Shown: positions 9,945 to 21,812 of the stretch, piece by piece
How positions within the stretch are numbered: position 1 is the stretch's first letter
How the letters are laid out: every line of letters begins with the position of its first letter
Program-made: the position numbers and the translations under genes
Notes under the pieces: generated by a model
Told to the model about the DNA's origin: nothing
Databases searched by the model: none
What the model saw: only the letters and a program-made list of their open reading frames with translations
DNA from: Acanthosoma haemorrhoidale
Lineage: Eukaryota; Arthropoda; Insecta; Hemiptera; Acanthosomatidae
NCBI GenBank assembly: GCA_930367205.1
Contig: OV884009.1
Coordinates: 32,373,841 to 32,437,840 of the forward strand
DNA length: 64,000 nt
Direction: 5' to 3'

Positions 9945-12900
9945 GCTCACCACAAAATATGTTCAAGACTACTATTCAGAATAGCAAAGTGCATTGACCT
10001 GTAGATAAACCCTTGTGTGGTCTTACAAATGGTAATATACGATTAAACTTAGAATAATACTTGATCAGGGATGGTATTTATCACAATGAGCAGATCATAG
10101 AGCGAAGATGTCTGATCCAAGCTTTGAATATAAGTGACGCTTTAACGGGAATAAGGATCGTGCAAACTTGAAATGAGGTTTTGTGCCTATTTATGACTGA
10201 AGAAATCTTAAAGTCAACGCTGTGAGCCAGCTCAGCTATAATGCTATGCAGCATTTCATATGAACTTGTCTGTCCAAAGAGGGCAAATTGTACAGAAATT
10301 GTGCCCAGTTGTCTCTTTACTCTAAGATTCCTTTCTTCGTGATGAATCGAACCTGGGGGCATTCAGCTTTGTTAAGGTGGCAAGTCCGATAGCCGGAATG
10401 ACCATAATTTACATACAATCTTCCCACCGACCTAGTCATTTTGAATGAAGTTTGAATGAGGCATTACGTGTCAGCGGGGGAGGATTAGGGAATTGAATTC
10501 CTACAGTTGGAGGATTCAAGATAATATCTCTACTCGTTTAAATTAAAATGTTATTTTAGGATCTTATCGTCCAGAATTCTAATTGAAAAACTCACTAACT
10601 CATTGGCATAACTGAAAATATATCAGTCGTATTGCTATGATAAAAAAATAAGAAATAAATTCAATTGTCACGTTAGTCGGTAGGTGTCTTTGAGGTAATA
10701 GGCTGTTACCTGTGCATTTTGGATTCTATAACTACATTCACTACTTAATTATTTAAGGGCTACTCATTTATCCCTAAGAGGCTGACTAAGCACCGACCCG
10801 TTCTGTCTCAAAAAGAAAAAATACTCACTGCAGCCAAGGACGGGACTTCAATATCAAAAAAAATTATCAATTATGTTGCTTATAAGAAAGTTTTTTTTAT
10901 GTTTTCGTTGGTTTTTCAAAAACATCAATTCTTATTGCTCTAACTCAAGCAGTTTTTGCTTTACCCATATGTTGTATGGCGATTACATTTCATGCATCGA
11001 TAATGTAAAATAAAGGCAACCTCATTAAAAATAATGGCAGCCTTATTATAAATTAATTAGCTCTACAAATTTTCAGTATTTTCTGTAGGGCATCAAATAA
11101 GAGATCTCGACTTCTTGATTATATGTTTCGTCTTGGGTGAACTATCATTATGCAAGTTGGTTAAACTATATTTATAATTGTGTTTGCAAAAGATTACATT
11201 TTAACAGTTTAACGAAAACTCTCAAGTTTTTCCTTTAAAAGTTTCAAAGAATTAGGGTTTGTTATTTTATTATCAATATATAAAAATAACCTAATATAAA
11301 TTATATTGAGTTAGTTATCTTGATGATACACCGGAAAACTTTGCTAAGGCGACACGATGCTAGAATTTATGTATAAAACTTTTATCTTTTTCTTTTGACA
11401 ATATTCCTATTCTGTTTATCTGTGTAAAGGCGCTTTTCGCTATCACTCAAACAATTTTTTTTTCGCTACCCCAGATATAGGAGTTCTTTTGCATGGAAGT
11501 TTTGCTTGATGCCCAAGAAATATTAAAAATGGAACTAACTAAATAACAATATTGAAGGGTCAGTTATTAATCAATTGATTCCAATTAAACAATAAATATT
11601 TTTCAATCAATTAAGTATGTAATCATAATTAAATATCTTGAAGTCATGATTAATAACATTTACTATAAATATGCCACTTTAGTGAATTCCTAAAATTCAT
11701 TGAAACGTTAATTTAGTTCTCACATTCTCAACGAAACGTCATTCATGACCAATTTTCTATAAAAATATAAGCAATTATCTTTATTTCTATCCATAAAGAA
11801 TTCTCGTTCCACCGTTTGTGAAGAAAGTGGGCAATTTAATGATACCCCATTTTATTGAAGCCAGAATTAGCATATTGTTTATTCAAGTTTGGTAGTCTTT
11901 TTAGCCCATGGCTGCTCCTGAATCCATTGTTTAAACAATCGAAATAACTAAACATGTACCATAGGGAATGTTATGGTTTAAGATTTTCATTAGCATGTGC
12001 AAAATTAAATGTTGTGTAATTATATTTCTTAATTATGCAGCAGATTATATGTCACTTTGCAGCGTGTGAGGTTTCTCATTTTTTTGTTGTTGTTACGATG
12101 GTTTTCCTAGCTCTGTACCAAGTATTCCAAATTGCTTGTGCAGTGATTACATTTGAGGATTATAATAAGAAAGATTAATAATAGAAATATGACGACATAT
12201 CTAAAATTGCTGGACTGTTTAATAGCTGCGGGTACTGGCGGATTAAGCTTGTACCACTGCGGGCATCTGTTATGAATTGTGAATTGTGCATGGGCAGTCT
12301 TCAATAGTTCAGAACATTGTAGCATAAACTATTGAAAAAAACAAGAATTAACTCACTAGTTTCATCTAAATCAATACAGTAACATTTCTCAGCTCATTGT
12401 CTCGCTGTTGTTGCCACCTGTTGACAACAAAATATACAACATTAACACATGACTCGTAAGAATTCAAATAAGAGTTAATACTACATACAGTTGGAGTAAA
12501 ACTACAAACAGATAATATAAAATAGGGTATTTTTGAAAAATTACAATTCATAGTCTTAGGAATATCTAGTAAATTTATTCATATAATTGCCTACGTCAAA
12601 TAAAGAAACGAGAAAAAAAAATTAAATAGAAATATTTTATGCAGAAGCCTATACATAAAACAAAATCTTTACTGCATGTAATTCTAACACTATTACTCAA
12701 CTTTACTAATGACATGTAATCCACGATAAAATATTTAAAAAAATAATTCATCCGTTAGTACAATATACATAATTGGTAGCTGTCCGATTCCAATTCTACA
12801 TAAATAAAAATTTGTGTACAAATTAAAATAAACAACTTAAAGTCATACAAATTTTTTTATTTTGGCGAGACAACCTCATGTTAAACTTCTTATCCTGAAC

Positions 12901-14280
12901 ACGTTACAGTTTAACGAACTGGCTAATCTGAAACTAAATTATTCAAATAATTTTAAACAAAAATAACTGAAATCGGTCGAAAAAAAAAAATTGGGATCTG
13001 TTTTATTTTTATTCATTACCAACAGAAAGTAGCACAAGTCAGTCTTGTAATTATGTTCATATTTCTGTCAAAATAATAATGTCTTGTCATTTTATATTAT
13101 ACCATATTATTAGATTAAAAAAAAGAATCATCAAACATTACCAACAATTCATTTTTATAGGTTTAGTTTAAACCATTTTGAAAACTTCTGAATTGTTTTT
13201 TCGACTTTTAGATTTTTATAGTGGTCTAGAAAAAAGTTAAATAATAAGAATTTTAGCAGAAAAACAGGAAGAGTATTTATTATACTTCATGTGCCATATA
13301 GTATATTGAATCAGGCCTATTATAAACGCATTTGTTAAAAAAAAAAAATTGTTTGACAAAAAAAACATCAAAACGCTATAAAGAAATAATTTGAAAATTG
13401 GATTTTTTTATTTGAAACTTCCCTTTTTAATTGATATCAATCATTAGAATTATTTTTTATTTTATTCAATTAGCATAAGTATTTTATTTTATTTTGTCTT
13501 ATACTGTGAATTATTTCTACAAGTAAAAAGTTGAAAAACTAATTTTGTTCCAAAAACAAACAAACACTAACAGTTAGTTTTAAAAATGTACGCTGACATA
13601 TAAGTTTATTTTGGAGTTCATTACATTTTATTTTTAATTAACCAATTATAGATGTTTGTTACACACAATAATGAGTTATAAAATATTATTTACATATGAA
13701 TGAACTTATCAAAATGTTTCAAAGGCGATTTCAATTGCCTTCCCTGTTTCATTAACGCTAAAAGAAAAATCTTTTAAAAATTTCTAAACTTTGATCAATG
13801 ATGTTAAAATTGAAATACATCAAATGCAGAAAACACTGAAAGTAAATCAGTGTTTCCCACCAATCTATAATTGCCTTTTTCTTCCACTCTTAATTACTGC
13901 CCGGACCTCTTGAACAGCTGTCAGGGGGCAGTGGAATAAAAGGAGTGAATAGCTAAGGAAGAAAATATTTGATGAAGCGATTGAACTGAGACCTGAATCA
14001 AAAGTGAAAAGTGAGTCAAGAGTGGTTAACCCCCCCCCTCCCTCCGCAATCCTTCGGTGGTTGTACAGCCACCCAGAAACATAACTTTGTGAAAAATCAA
14101 TGGATTTAATTTAATATAACAATTACACAGTAGAATTCATTCGGGGCAACATTGTGTTCTGTAATTAAATCCTATTGAAGGACGGAGAAAGGGTTCTTTC
14201 GTTAGGGGAATGTCTTTTTTTTTCTTTTCTTTTATTTTTTTTATTTTTCTTTTCCAAAGCTGTAACCCCTTCTCTGGAGT
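9945..14280. other. Long AT-rich stretch, no gene seen
   Basis: Very AT-rich from about 10.8 to 13.9 kb, with frequent poly(A) and poly(T). Frames at 10081-10362, 12107-12325 and 12366-12551 have no recognisable protein features. A tRNA-like B box occurs at 10343-10355 (listed). A run of C near 14032 borders a more balanced stretch. Confidence 0.55.
10325..10400 (-). other. tRNA-like B box, possible SINE relic
   Basis: The minus strand reads CCCCCAGGTTCGATTCATC, matching the RNA polymerase III B box GGTTCGANTC. A recognisable A box is not clear upstream, and the arms do not fold as a tRNA, so this is at most a degenerate tRNA-derived SINE head. Confidence 0.3.
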
Positions 14281-14620
14281 TAGACCTTCCGTCCCCACTT
14301 TTTCCTGGATTTTAACTGTAATTAACTTCTCCGAAGTTTCATTTAGGTGTCATATCTTAACGCAATAAATACTGGCAGCTGGTGAAAATAGAAGGCGAAA
14401 AAGACGGGGGTGGGTTGGTAAAGGGTTGGGGGTGGATTGGGGTAGGTGCAGTCTGCCTCCTTTCCAATATCCCTAGCGCCCTTTGTCGATGAATAATAAC
14501 CGATAAAGCCTTCTGGTAAAATTAATTCCGAGGAGATTAATTATTTTACAGCAGGCAGTTTGTAAGCGAATTAGCCCTACTGTCCAATTAGCATTAAACA
14601 ATAATTTTTATACTAGAAGC
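14281..14620. promoter_or_regulatory. Candidate regulatory island with homeodomain-like sites
   Basis: The sequence is complex and non-repetitive, with many TAATTA/CAATTAG-type cores (GTAATTAACTT, GATTAATTATTTTAC, GTCCAATTAGCATTA) and a CAGCTG E-box. It has no open frame. This pattern is typical of insect developmental enhancers. It is inference only and needs cross-species conservation. Confidence 0.3.
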
Positions 14621-14729
14621 CACCCTTCAGATTTTGAGTCTCCCAACATACTTGTATACCTTCTGGATGGTTGTTTGGTTAGTGGGGTTTATTTGGGCAT
14701 TAAACTCCCGGATCATCGTCATCGGTGTT

Positions 14730-14985
14730 TGGTGTACTTAAGCTCATTTAGATGTGAGCCCGTGCACAACCCATTTTTGTAAACCGAAGGTGAGCCCCAC
14801 CACCTAGTCCAGTGTATTGAATTTTGTAATTTCAAGCATAAAAAGAAAATCTGTTTTTGTAAAACTACCCTCCTTACAAATGCAGTAATGCAGAAGATGG
14901 AACCACTTATCACTAATGTATAATACTTTTATTGTTCATAATTTGTTAAAAATGTTTAAATAAAGGGGTTGAAGAAAAAAAAAAA
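14730..14985 (+). mobile_element. LINE 3' end with poly(A)
   Basis: AAGGTGAGCCCCACCACCTA at about 14787 matches the start of the 3' UTR of LINE E (AAAGGTGAGCCCCACCACC in the 41.9 kb copy). Downstream sequence differs from E, then ends in AAATAAAGGGGTTGAAG and a 13-A tail at 14973-14985. It looks like a 5'-truncated copy of a related LINE family. No target duplication was identified. Confidence 0.6.
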
Positions 14986-15379
14986 GCCCGAGTATGAGAG
15001 CAAAATCTAGGAGTCGGTCAGATCCCAGAAGGCTCCCCAATCCCAAATGTCGGGGGATGGTTATAAATGGATGAATCCAAAAAAAAATCTAGTGAAATAG
15101 GAATTCAAACATTATTGCCCTTGTGTCTGTTGTCAGGTTTGTTTCGACCCTAAAAAATGGAAATAGAGTTCCATGTGACATTTTTGACCTTACGAAACCT
15201 CCAGAAGAACGGCACTAAACATTACAACCCCAAAAAACGTTTTCCAAAACTATCTACTGAGAGAGGGCGAATGGTAACTTTCTTCAAATAAGGTTTAAAA
15301 AAAAAGATAATGCGCAAAGCAAAGGGATTGAATCCTCGTTTGGTCTCAGCTGATTTTCCTTATGGTATTTACAAAGTGA
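14986..15379. other. Unique DNA, no gene seen
   Basis: Nothing recognisable beyond short A runs. Confidence 0.5.
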
Positions 15380-15790
15380 GAAGTCTGGTCTGATTTATAA
15401 ATAAAGGGCCGTAAATATCGGTAAAGGGCCAATAAAGAGGGCCGCGGGAGGGATCTCCCGGATCGGTGCTACAAAGTATGCGAGGAGTTAGTCACCGGCT
15501 TAGGCCATCATGGAGCCCGTTAGACCGGCTCTTCGGATACAATAACAATAATCTGCGTGTATTATTTAGTGAAATGACGCCTTTGAAAAGGGATAGCCGG
15601 ATAGGTTTATTGTTATTGTCTTAATTTCGAGTTAGTAAGGGCTCTCCTGTAGGGACATTTATTGCACTTTACGATCTTCGGGGTATTGGCCGTCTGCCTG
15701 TCCCACGGCCCGACCTCCGCCCCCTTTCCACGCCAGGTACAATTTTCACTGCCGTATTTTTCCACTAGACTAAAATATTATAATTATTCC
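15380..15790. promoter_or_regulatory. Candidate regulatory island
   Basis: Balanced, complex sequence with GGGCCGTAAATATCGG, GGGCCAATAAAGAGGGCCGC and a palindromic GGGAGGGATCTCCC. It has no frame and no repeat match. It resembles conserved non-coding DNA around developmental genes, but this is inference. Confidence 0.25.
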
Positions 15791-18700
15791 GAGAGTTCCT
15801 AGCCATAGTATATCAGGATGAGGAGGACACCGACTCGAGCTAAGCTTCTATCTGGTCCAGCCGATATCTACAGATAATCAAGCTCCTTCCATTTGTCTTG
15901 TGTTCTCTCTTCTGTAGATGACTAATTTATCGGTTATATCTTTAAGCATAAAGTGAATCGGTGATTGGTGTGACAAGATTAAGCTATAAGCAGGAGAGAG
16001 AGAATGAATGAATAACGCTTTATTTAAGCAACCTCGAAAATTTAGGTCGTGAACGATCATTTTTACAATTAACGAGAAAGTATATCACAATCACAATAGG
16101 CCTACGTCGTAACATAATTTGCAAGCAATGAAATATTGTTTACAAATTCATAATTCTATTGATAAAACTCTCAAAATAGATAGTGGAGGATTGAGGGGAA
16201 AAATTTATGAAAATGGGATTTGAAACCTGAGGGGGAAGAAGAATGATAGATGAATATATATAATTCAAAATGCCAACTCGATCTTATTTATCTTCTTAAT
16301 TCATGAATTGATAATATACATTAAAACAGTTAACATATATAAATATTTTTACAAAATATATTGAAATAGTTAACCTACTGTGTGTCTATAAAGACGGGGA
16401 AAACAAAGCTTGTAAGCTGGGATTTGAAAAAGCTTAGTATTCAGGCCGAAGCCGAGATATCAGATGTGAAAGAATTTTCAAGATTAAACTTTCTTACATT
16501 TATAATTTGAGATTGATTGAATTAATTTTTTTCTCAAAAGGCGCCTCTCGAAAGATTCTCATCCAAGTGCCTTGATATTGTGACTTCATCTTATTACCAT
16601 TATATCGCTTGGATTCGAAATTGGTTTTCTTAAACCTTGCATAGAAATATTAACATGTACATTCACTTTAACTTAAGGGGGGGGTAGATCCTTTGAAATT
16701 TTGTGGGTGCTCTTATACCGTAAATTATCACCCCCTTTTACAAACATAAATTTGTTTAACTCTTTAGATACTGTTTTCAATGAGCTGAGCCAGTCTTGAT
16801 GCCTAGGTCTCAGTGAAGTAGGATTTTCTCAGCCAACGTTGATGGACATCTTTATTTCCTCATTGAAATTATTAGATCCAAAGTATTTTAAGCAGTGCTT
16901 CGTACATAAGTTTATACATTATTGTTTTTTGGGGGGAAAAGGCTCATTAGCCAAAACTCACTTGTCATTTAATAGTAGTTCTGTGGTAGCTTACTATAAA
17001 CAAAATGTTACTTTTTTTTGGAGGTCACGATACCACTTCCGAGGGAAATATTTATAAATTTATTTTGGAATGTTTGATACTCGAGGTTGCCCCATAATTG
17101 GGATTGCGAGAGGTTACTTTACTTGTTGGATCCAGGCTGTGTGAATTGCTATCCGGTTGGACTCCGGTCAATTGTGTTGCCTTTAGACCTAAGGGTTGTT
17201 CATCATTGAGGAAAGTTCAATTGACGAGATTTATGAAGAAATCGGATGGTGGGTACCATTTGGGTATCCGGTGATTCGGTCAGTTAAACAGACCCGGACC
17301 TTTAGCCGGGCCCCCTCGGGTCCGATAGCCGCTCCAATTGGTATTTCCCTCGGCTGACCTTCTTCATTTCGACATTTCAGTTCGGACAGACCCACACAGA
17401 GGAGGGAGAATAAAAGAGGACTGATAAAGGGCACACAAGCTGTAAACAAACAGAGCACTTAGCTCGAGGGCACTCTTCACAACTTATTCCTTCGGCACTT
17501 CTCATTTCCAGTTAAATAAACCCTCAGCCTCGTGAAAACCCTTAGTCGACCAACCCCTATCCAATCGGAGATGTATGTAAATTATGGCTATGTAAATTGA
17601 CTGTATTCATAAAGTCGGAAAAATGAATTCGGACACACCTTGGAAATGCTAAAACCTCGTTCCTCCCAACAAATGCCGGGTTTCGTTGATAAAATCAAAT
17701 TTTCCAACCAAACATTCAAAGCTTACTATGAATAACCATTTTATAAATAGAAAAAACCTAACGGCAAAAAATAAAAATTAAATAAATAAATATATACAAA
17801 TTAGAGCTAATACTCAAACATTTCTTCATCATATATTATGCCCTAAGTCCTTTTGTTTGTGTAATTTTTTTTGTTAGTAAAATTTTGGAGTAATGGATTA
17901 ATTCTATGCTTAGATTTTTCTATAAATTTTGGGGTTATCGCTTTTGTAATATCTAGAATAAAATCAGTTTCTGACAGTTTAATGATTCTGCAATTTTCTC
18001 AATTACTAACTTTTAAATGAACGAGGTTTTATTGAAAACATCCTGAGCTTTATTAGAATTGGACCCTTAGCTCAACAAACTAAGGGGTTTAAATATGGCC
18101 CTTTCCCCTCCAAAATAGTCCCTTGCATGTCAATGCGCATTTGAAAAAAATAAAGGTGATCGAGGTGGATGTGAGAGTAAAAGTGTGTTAAAAGTTTCAT
18201 GATGGAGGAATGCAAATTGATCCACATATTTTACTATGTTTCGTGTCGTTACGCTGTACGTTTAATTTATATATTAATTAAAGGTTGTGGTTTATTGATT
18301 AAGGATTTATTTTTAACCTAATCGTTTTTCACAGTCGTAAAATACCTTTGACTGCGTGATACACCACTGCTTTGCACATTTTAAAGTTCCACTTTTATTT
18401 AATAATTGTTTAACCCTTGTATTTCTAATCGTGAAAAAATTCTACCTCGAAATTTAATAAACAATTACCCTTACTACACGAGACTTAAAAAGATGTATGA
18501 CAAATTAAATATTCATTTATTGCATAAAATTCATGTTCTCTCCACCAACTCCATGAATCCAATAATTAAAGAAATAATAAATTACTCTAAATTTAATTTA
18601 CAAAAATCTTACAAACATTACATATATAAGAGAACAAATCATATTTTACTACCTTAGGGCAAGCTAAAAGCTAAAATTATCGATAACTTATTTTAATACA

Positions 18701-18851
18701 TTATTCTTTCTTGTATCATTCACTTCCTATTTATTTTGCTCATTATTTTGCTATCAAGTAGGATTTTTGTTAGTTTTCCCAAAATTTTGTTGATAAGCCA
18801 CTTATTAATAATATAATTAGAGGTGTAATAGTGGTAACCCACCACACCATT
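15791..18851. other. Mostly AT-rich unique DNA, no gene seen
   Basis: Frames at 15878-16060, 16839-17057, 17231-17458 and 18406-18657 have no recognisable domain. The stretch about 17090-17560 is more balanced (for example ACCCGGACCTTTAGCCGG) and could be regulatory. A G run lies near 16677. Confidence 0.5.
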
Positions 18852-18866
18852 GAATGCATATTCGTT

Positions 18867-18884
18867 TATATATATATATATATA
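18867..18884. repeat. (TA)n microsatellite at the tail of LINE E copy E1
   Basis: In the sense of the LINE (minus strand) the 3' end is followed by about 11 A and then a TA run. The 42.4 kb copy has the same order, A run then (TA)n. Confidence 0.9.
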
Positions 18885-19230
18885 TTTTTTTTTTTCTTTC
18901 ATAGCCCCTTTAAATTTACAGATAATTATAGATCCTCAGGCGAATCTATTTACAAATTATTTTTGTATTTTCTTTAGCATCGCTACATTATATACAGGTT
19001 TTGTTATTTTATAAAAATTATATAATGAATAAACAAGTATAATGATATACATTATACGTGACTGGACTAAACTGACTAATAAAGGTGACGAGGCTCACCT
19101 TTTTGATCAACTTTAAAACTAACTTACATTCTTATTCTTAACCTAACTTTTCCCCGACAGTCTGTTGCCATCGAAGTGGGAGGGGTGGTGGGGTCATAGC
19201 GTTAAAAACTGGGTTGGTTAGGTGCGGCAA
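18885..19230 (-). mobile_element. LINE E 3' end, copy E1 (3' part)
   Basis: It matches 30833-31180 and 42026-42363 closely. In the minus-strand sense it holds the last codons of the ORF (CDS end near the CTGTCGGGGAAAAGTTAGG stretch), a 3' UTR beginning AAAGGTGAGCCTCGTCACC, and a terminus GGGGCTATGAAAG before poly(A). It is interrupted at 19231 by repeat F and resumes at 19400. Confidence 0.85.
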
Positions 19231-19406
19231 ACCGCTTACTTTAGGCATCCCACACCCCATATCCTTCTCATACATCCTTCAAATGGGACTACCCTTAGTG
19301 AAAGGCACCCATCAGCACAAAATAATTTTCCTTTTATTTTTTCCCATATCCTATTTTTTATAAGTTTGAGAGCTAAGGAAAAAAAAAAAAAAAAAAAAAG
19401 CGGCAA
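19224..19406 (+). mobile_element. Repeat F, copy F1, inserted in LINE E
   Basis: The 7-bp duplication GCGGCAA flanks it at 19224-19230 and 19400-19406. The inserted body (19231-19399) ends GAGAGCTAAGG plus about 20 A. Closely matching bodies lie at 31438-31617 and 50644-50815 on the minus strand. Poly(A) plus short duplication indicate retroposition. At about 150 bp without tail, and non-coding, it may be a SINE or a 5'-truncated LINE end. The insertion must be younger than E1. Confidence 0.88.
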
Positions 19407-19440
19407 CGAGTCAAAAAACTTGACTCGTTACAGCACCTAA
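19400..19440. mobile_element. LINE E copy E1, 5' end with inversion (hairpin)
   Basis: LINE E sequence (CAACGAGTCAAAAAACTT) resumes after F1, then flips: GACTCGTTACAGCACCTAAC is the same segment in opposite orientation (compare 42028). This creates a hairpin with arms AACGAGTCAA/TTGACTCGTT and a 5-base loop. A 5' inversion is typical of twin priming during LINE insertion. Confidence 0.75.
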
Positions 19441-19447
19441 CGAGTCA

Positions 19448-19451
<4 letters not shown>

Positions 19452-19488
<37 letters not shown>
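19452..19488. repeat. (TA)n microsatellite, about 18 units
   Basis: Uninterrupted TA run adjoining the inverted 5' end of LINE E copy E1. Confidence 0.95.
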
Positions 19489-19639
19489 GTACCAATTTTG
19501 AATCTCTGTAGTCTTGGAATTATTTCTCATTTATTTACTTCCAACTGACTATCAAATCCATCTTCCTCACAGTGGCATAAATATTCCAGTTTTCGAATAT
19601 CGTTAAACATTCCTGAAAAGAACGTAGCGAACAAAAGCG

Positions 19640-19990
19640 AAGATCCATCGTCCTCCCTAAGCAATAGTTATTGTTACATTAATTGTTATTTGTAAATCCC
19701 TCCCTGCGACCGCGGGTCATACACCGGTAGCAATTCCCAGCTGACGCCGGCCTAACAAATGACTTGCTTTATCCCACCAACAAATCCATCATTAATTACT
19801 CACCTTCCCTTTTCCTGGTCCTTATTGTCAAGTGTTTAGCCGAGCTGGCCTAACCTGCTAAGCCGGCCTCTCCTGTCTGAATTGTCCCCAGCCAGACAAT
19901 GTCCCCTGTTTAAGCTGTCCATACTCCGTCTCACTGGACATTCCATCAGTCATAGGAGGCTTACGATAATAATTGCTTTATGGGCACAGA
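19640..19990. promoter_or_regulatory. Candidate regulatory island
   Basis: Balanced, complex sequence with TAATTACTCACC, CATTAATTGTTATTTG, GGTAGCAATTCCCAGCTGAC and repeated GCCGGCCT/GCTGGCC elements. No repeat match and no long frame apart from the 74-codon frame from 19882, which lacks features. Inference only. Confidence 0.3.
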
Positions 19991-20217
19991 GCCCACCTCA
20001 CTCCCTTCAACCATCTTACAATATTATCAAACATAAACGTCTTACAATATTATTAAACTCTATAATTATAAAGACAACAAAATTAGTTTTTTTTAACATT
20101 ATGTAATATGCATATTTTTAATTATGGTGTAGTAAGAGTAATTATTTACGATTCTAAGGCATTTACAACAATTTTATGTAAGTTTATTTTACTTGTGAAG
20201 TTCCATTAACTAAAGAA

Positions 20218-20340
20218 GATCGGCTTGGGTCAATGAAAAATAGTTTTTAAGCTTTCAAGTTTGTACGTAGAGAACGTTTCGACAAGCATCAGAGGTGTGC
20301 GTAAATTAACTTGATTAAAACCCAACAACCCAAGCCGATC
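20218..20340. repeat. Small fold-back with 13-bp arms
   Basis: GATCGGCTTGGGT at 20218-20230 is the exact reverse complement of ACCCAAGCCGATC at 20328-20340. The 97-bp interior holds AACGTTTCGACAAGCATCAG, which resembles the family H core (GAAACG...TGATGC on the other strand). It may be a MITE-like or H-derived unit. Confidence 0.65.
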
Positions 20341-20472
20341 TCCAAACAAAACCTTCAACTTCTTTGTATACGAGCAAAGAAATCATAGTACTATATATAT
20401 TTCAGCACTGTGGAGTGTACATTAACATCCGACAAATTACAGATTTGAACAGAATTAATTTTTTTTTTTTTT

Positions 20473-20590
20473 TGAATGAGCGAGTGAATCGAAATTGTAA
20501 ATATGGTATGAATGAAAACAATAATCACAATTAATTATTGCCCAATGAGGCAGATTGTAATTTTATAATAATAAAGCTGATTATAAAGAT
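20473..20590 (+). mobile_element. Family A retroposon, strongly truncated copy A3
   Basis: Only the last 110 or so bases are present, from TGAATGAGCGAGTGAAT to ATAATAAAGCTGATTATAA. It is preceded by a T run of 13 at about 20460-20472. Truncated at the 5' side. Confidence 0.85.
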
Positions 20591-20692
20591 AAAAAAGCAC
20601 AAAGTTTATATTGTGTATTAAAATATGGGTGCATTGTGTACAAAGTTTTTTTCAGATTTTAATTTGACATGCTGGGTACAAGACGTTAAAAG

Positions 20693-21135
20693 AAGTTTTT
20701 GTCAAGGTGTACTCCTAAGTATCGTATGGTATTGGGAATGGAAATTTCTGTGTTTTTAAGTTCGATGTGTGGTCACCTTTTGGTGAAATTTCGGCTTGGA
20801 TATTTTTTATGTTAATTTTGTATATTTTTATTTATTGCGACAATCCTAAATGAGCTTGTGTGATGAAGGCGGCGTCGTCAGCAAATAGTGTTTTTTGGAG
20901 TGGTGACATCATTTACAAACAGGCTGAAAATTACAGGACTGAGGCAGGATCCCTATGGCAGACCTGCGACTATTTTCCGTATTGATTAGAAACAATTTGG
21001 AGTAGATACTGTCAACGTTCAATTCTCCATAAACGATGATACGATGTTGATAATATATCGAGGAACGTTAATTGATTTAAATAAAGTAGCTTTGGATTGG
21101 ATAGTATCAAATGCTTTCTCAATGTCTATTAAAAT
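20693..21135 (-). pseudogene. Reverse transcriptase pseudogene of a Jockey/CR1-type LINE
   Basis: The minus strand carries RT motifs in the correct order. IDIEKAFDTI (about 21096-21133) is the first catalytic Asp region. GSCLSPVIFSLFVNDV (about 20910-20960) is the conserved LSP...LF.ND block; it is preceded by a TAG where families usually have Gln (LPQGS). LFADDAAFIT (20861-20890) is the catalytic FADD box. YLGVHLDKNFF (about 20690-20722) is the block after the palm. At least one frameshift lies between the FADD box and YLGVHLDK, and several stops interrupt the frame, so it is dead. The catalytic Asp residues are still visible. A normal RT domain needs about 250-300 residues, and the fingers region here is too degraded to follow. 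The fragment ends close to truncated A3 on the opposite strand. Confidence 0.88.
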
Positions 21136-21470
21136 CACCCCTAAGTGCTAGACGTTATAATCCTGTGCGTTCATTGTTAGTCATTACATGATTTAGTTAA
21201 AGGTTTTGTTGGGAGACCGGCTTGTGTTGTCGAAGGTTGTATTGTTGATAGGACTCAGAAATAAATTTGCAAAATACATAACAAATCTTTTTCATCAACC
21301 CTAGCCCCAACAAAACTTTCAATTTATTAAACATATAAGAAATTTAAATTTTAACCAATCAGGATATTTCATGATATATTGTATTATACCACTGAAATTT
21401 CAGATGATGTGATGTTTTTTTACTGCTTCTGACATTCAACAGACACCCAGGAAAGTTAAATTACGATTGC

Positions 21471-21500
21471 ACCTGATTGCAAGTAGAACCTCCCTCTGCA
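21471..21500 (+). repeat. Dispersed hairpin motif, copy 2 (partial)
   Basis: ACCTGATTGCAAGTAGAACC followed by TCCCTCTGCA. It matches the 5' part of the motif (ACCTGAA.GAAAGTAGAACC) and lacks the GGGCTCGG arm. Confidence 0.55.
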
Positions 21501-21770
21501 ATTTTTTCTCACTTTTTTTCTAATGTTGTACCTCAATTATGAACTAAATTGTATTCCTTGAAATAAATATAAACTAAACAAAATAGGCGGTAGGAGTTGA
21601 GGTTACATCAAGAGATTATTTTTGATTCGTTGATTGTAAATTAATTAAACAAAAAAATAGTGAGCATATTTTGGGGGGTTGAGTACGAAACAATGAATAT
21701 ACCTGTACAATTTCGGATCAGTTGTAGAATTGTACTTAAGCTTTCGTAGAACATACATCCACTCTTCTCG

Positions 21771-21812
21771 TACCTGAACGAAAGTTGAACCTCTCCCTTT
21801 GGACTCGGCAAG
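21771..21812 (+). repeat. Dispersed hairpin motif, copy 3 (complete)
   Basis: TACCTGAACGAAAGTTGAAC followed by CTCTCCCTTTGGACTCGGCA. The arms GA(A/G)CC and GG(A/G)CTC pair around a pyrimidine-rich loop. Flanks are not shared with the other copies. Confidence 0.7.

Noticed and set aside
20693..21135. Active LINE or host reverse transcriptase gene
   Set aside because: Stops and frameshifts interrupt the motifs, and the ORF is truncated on both sides.
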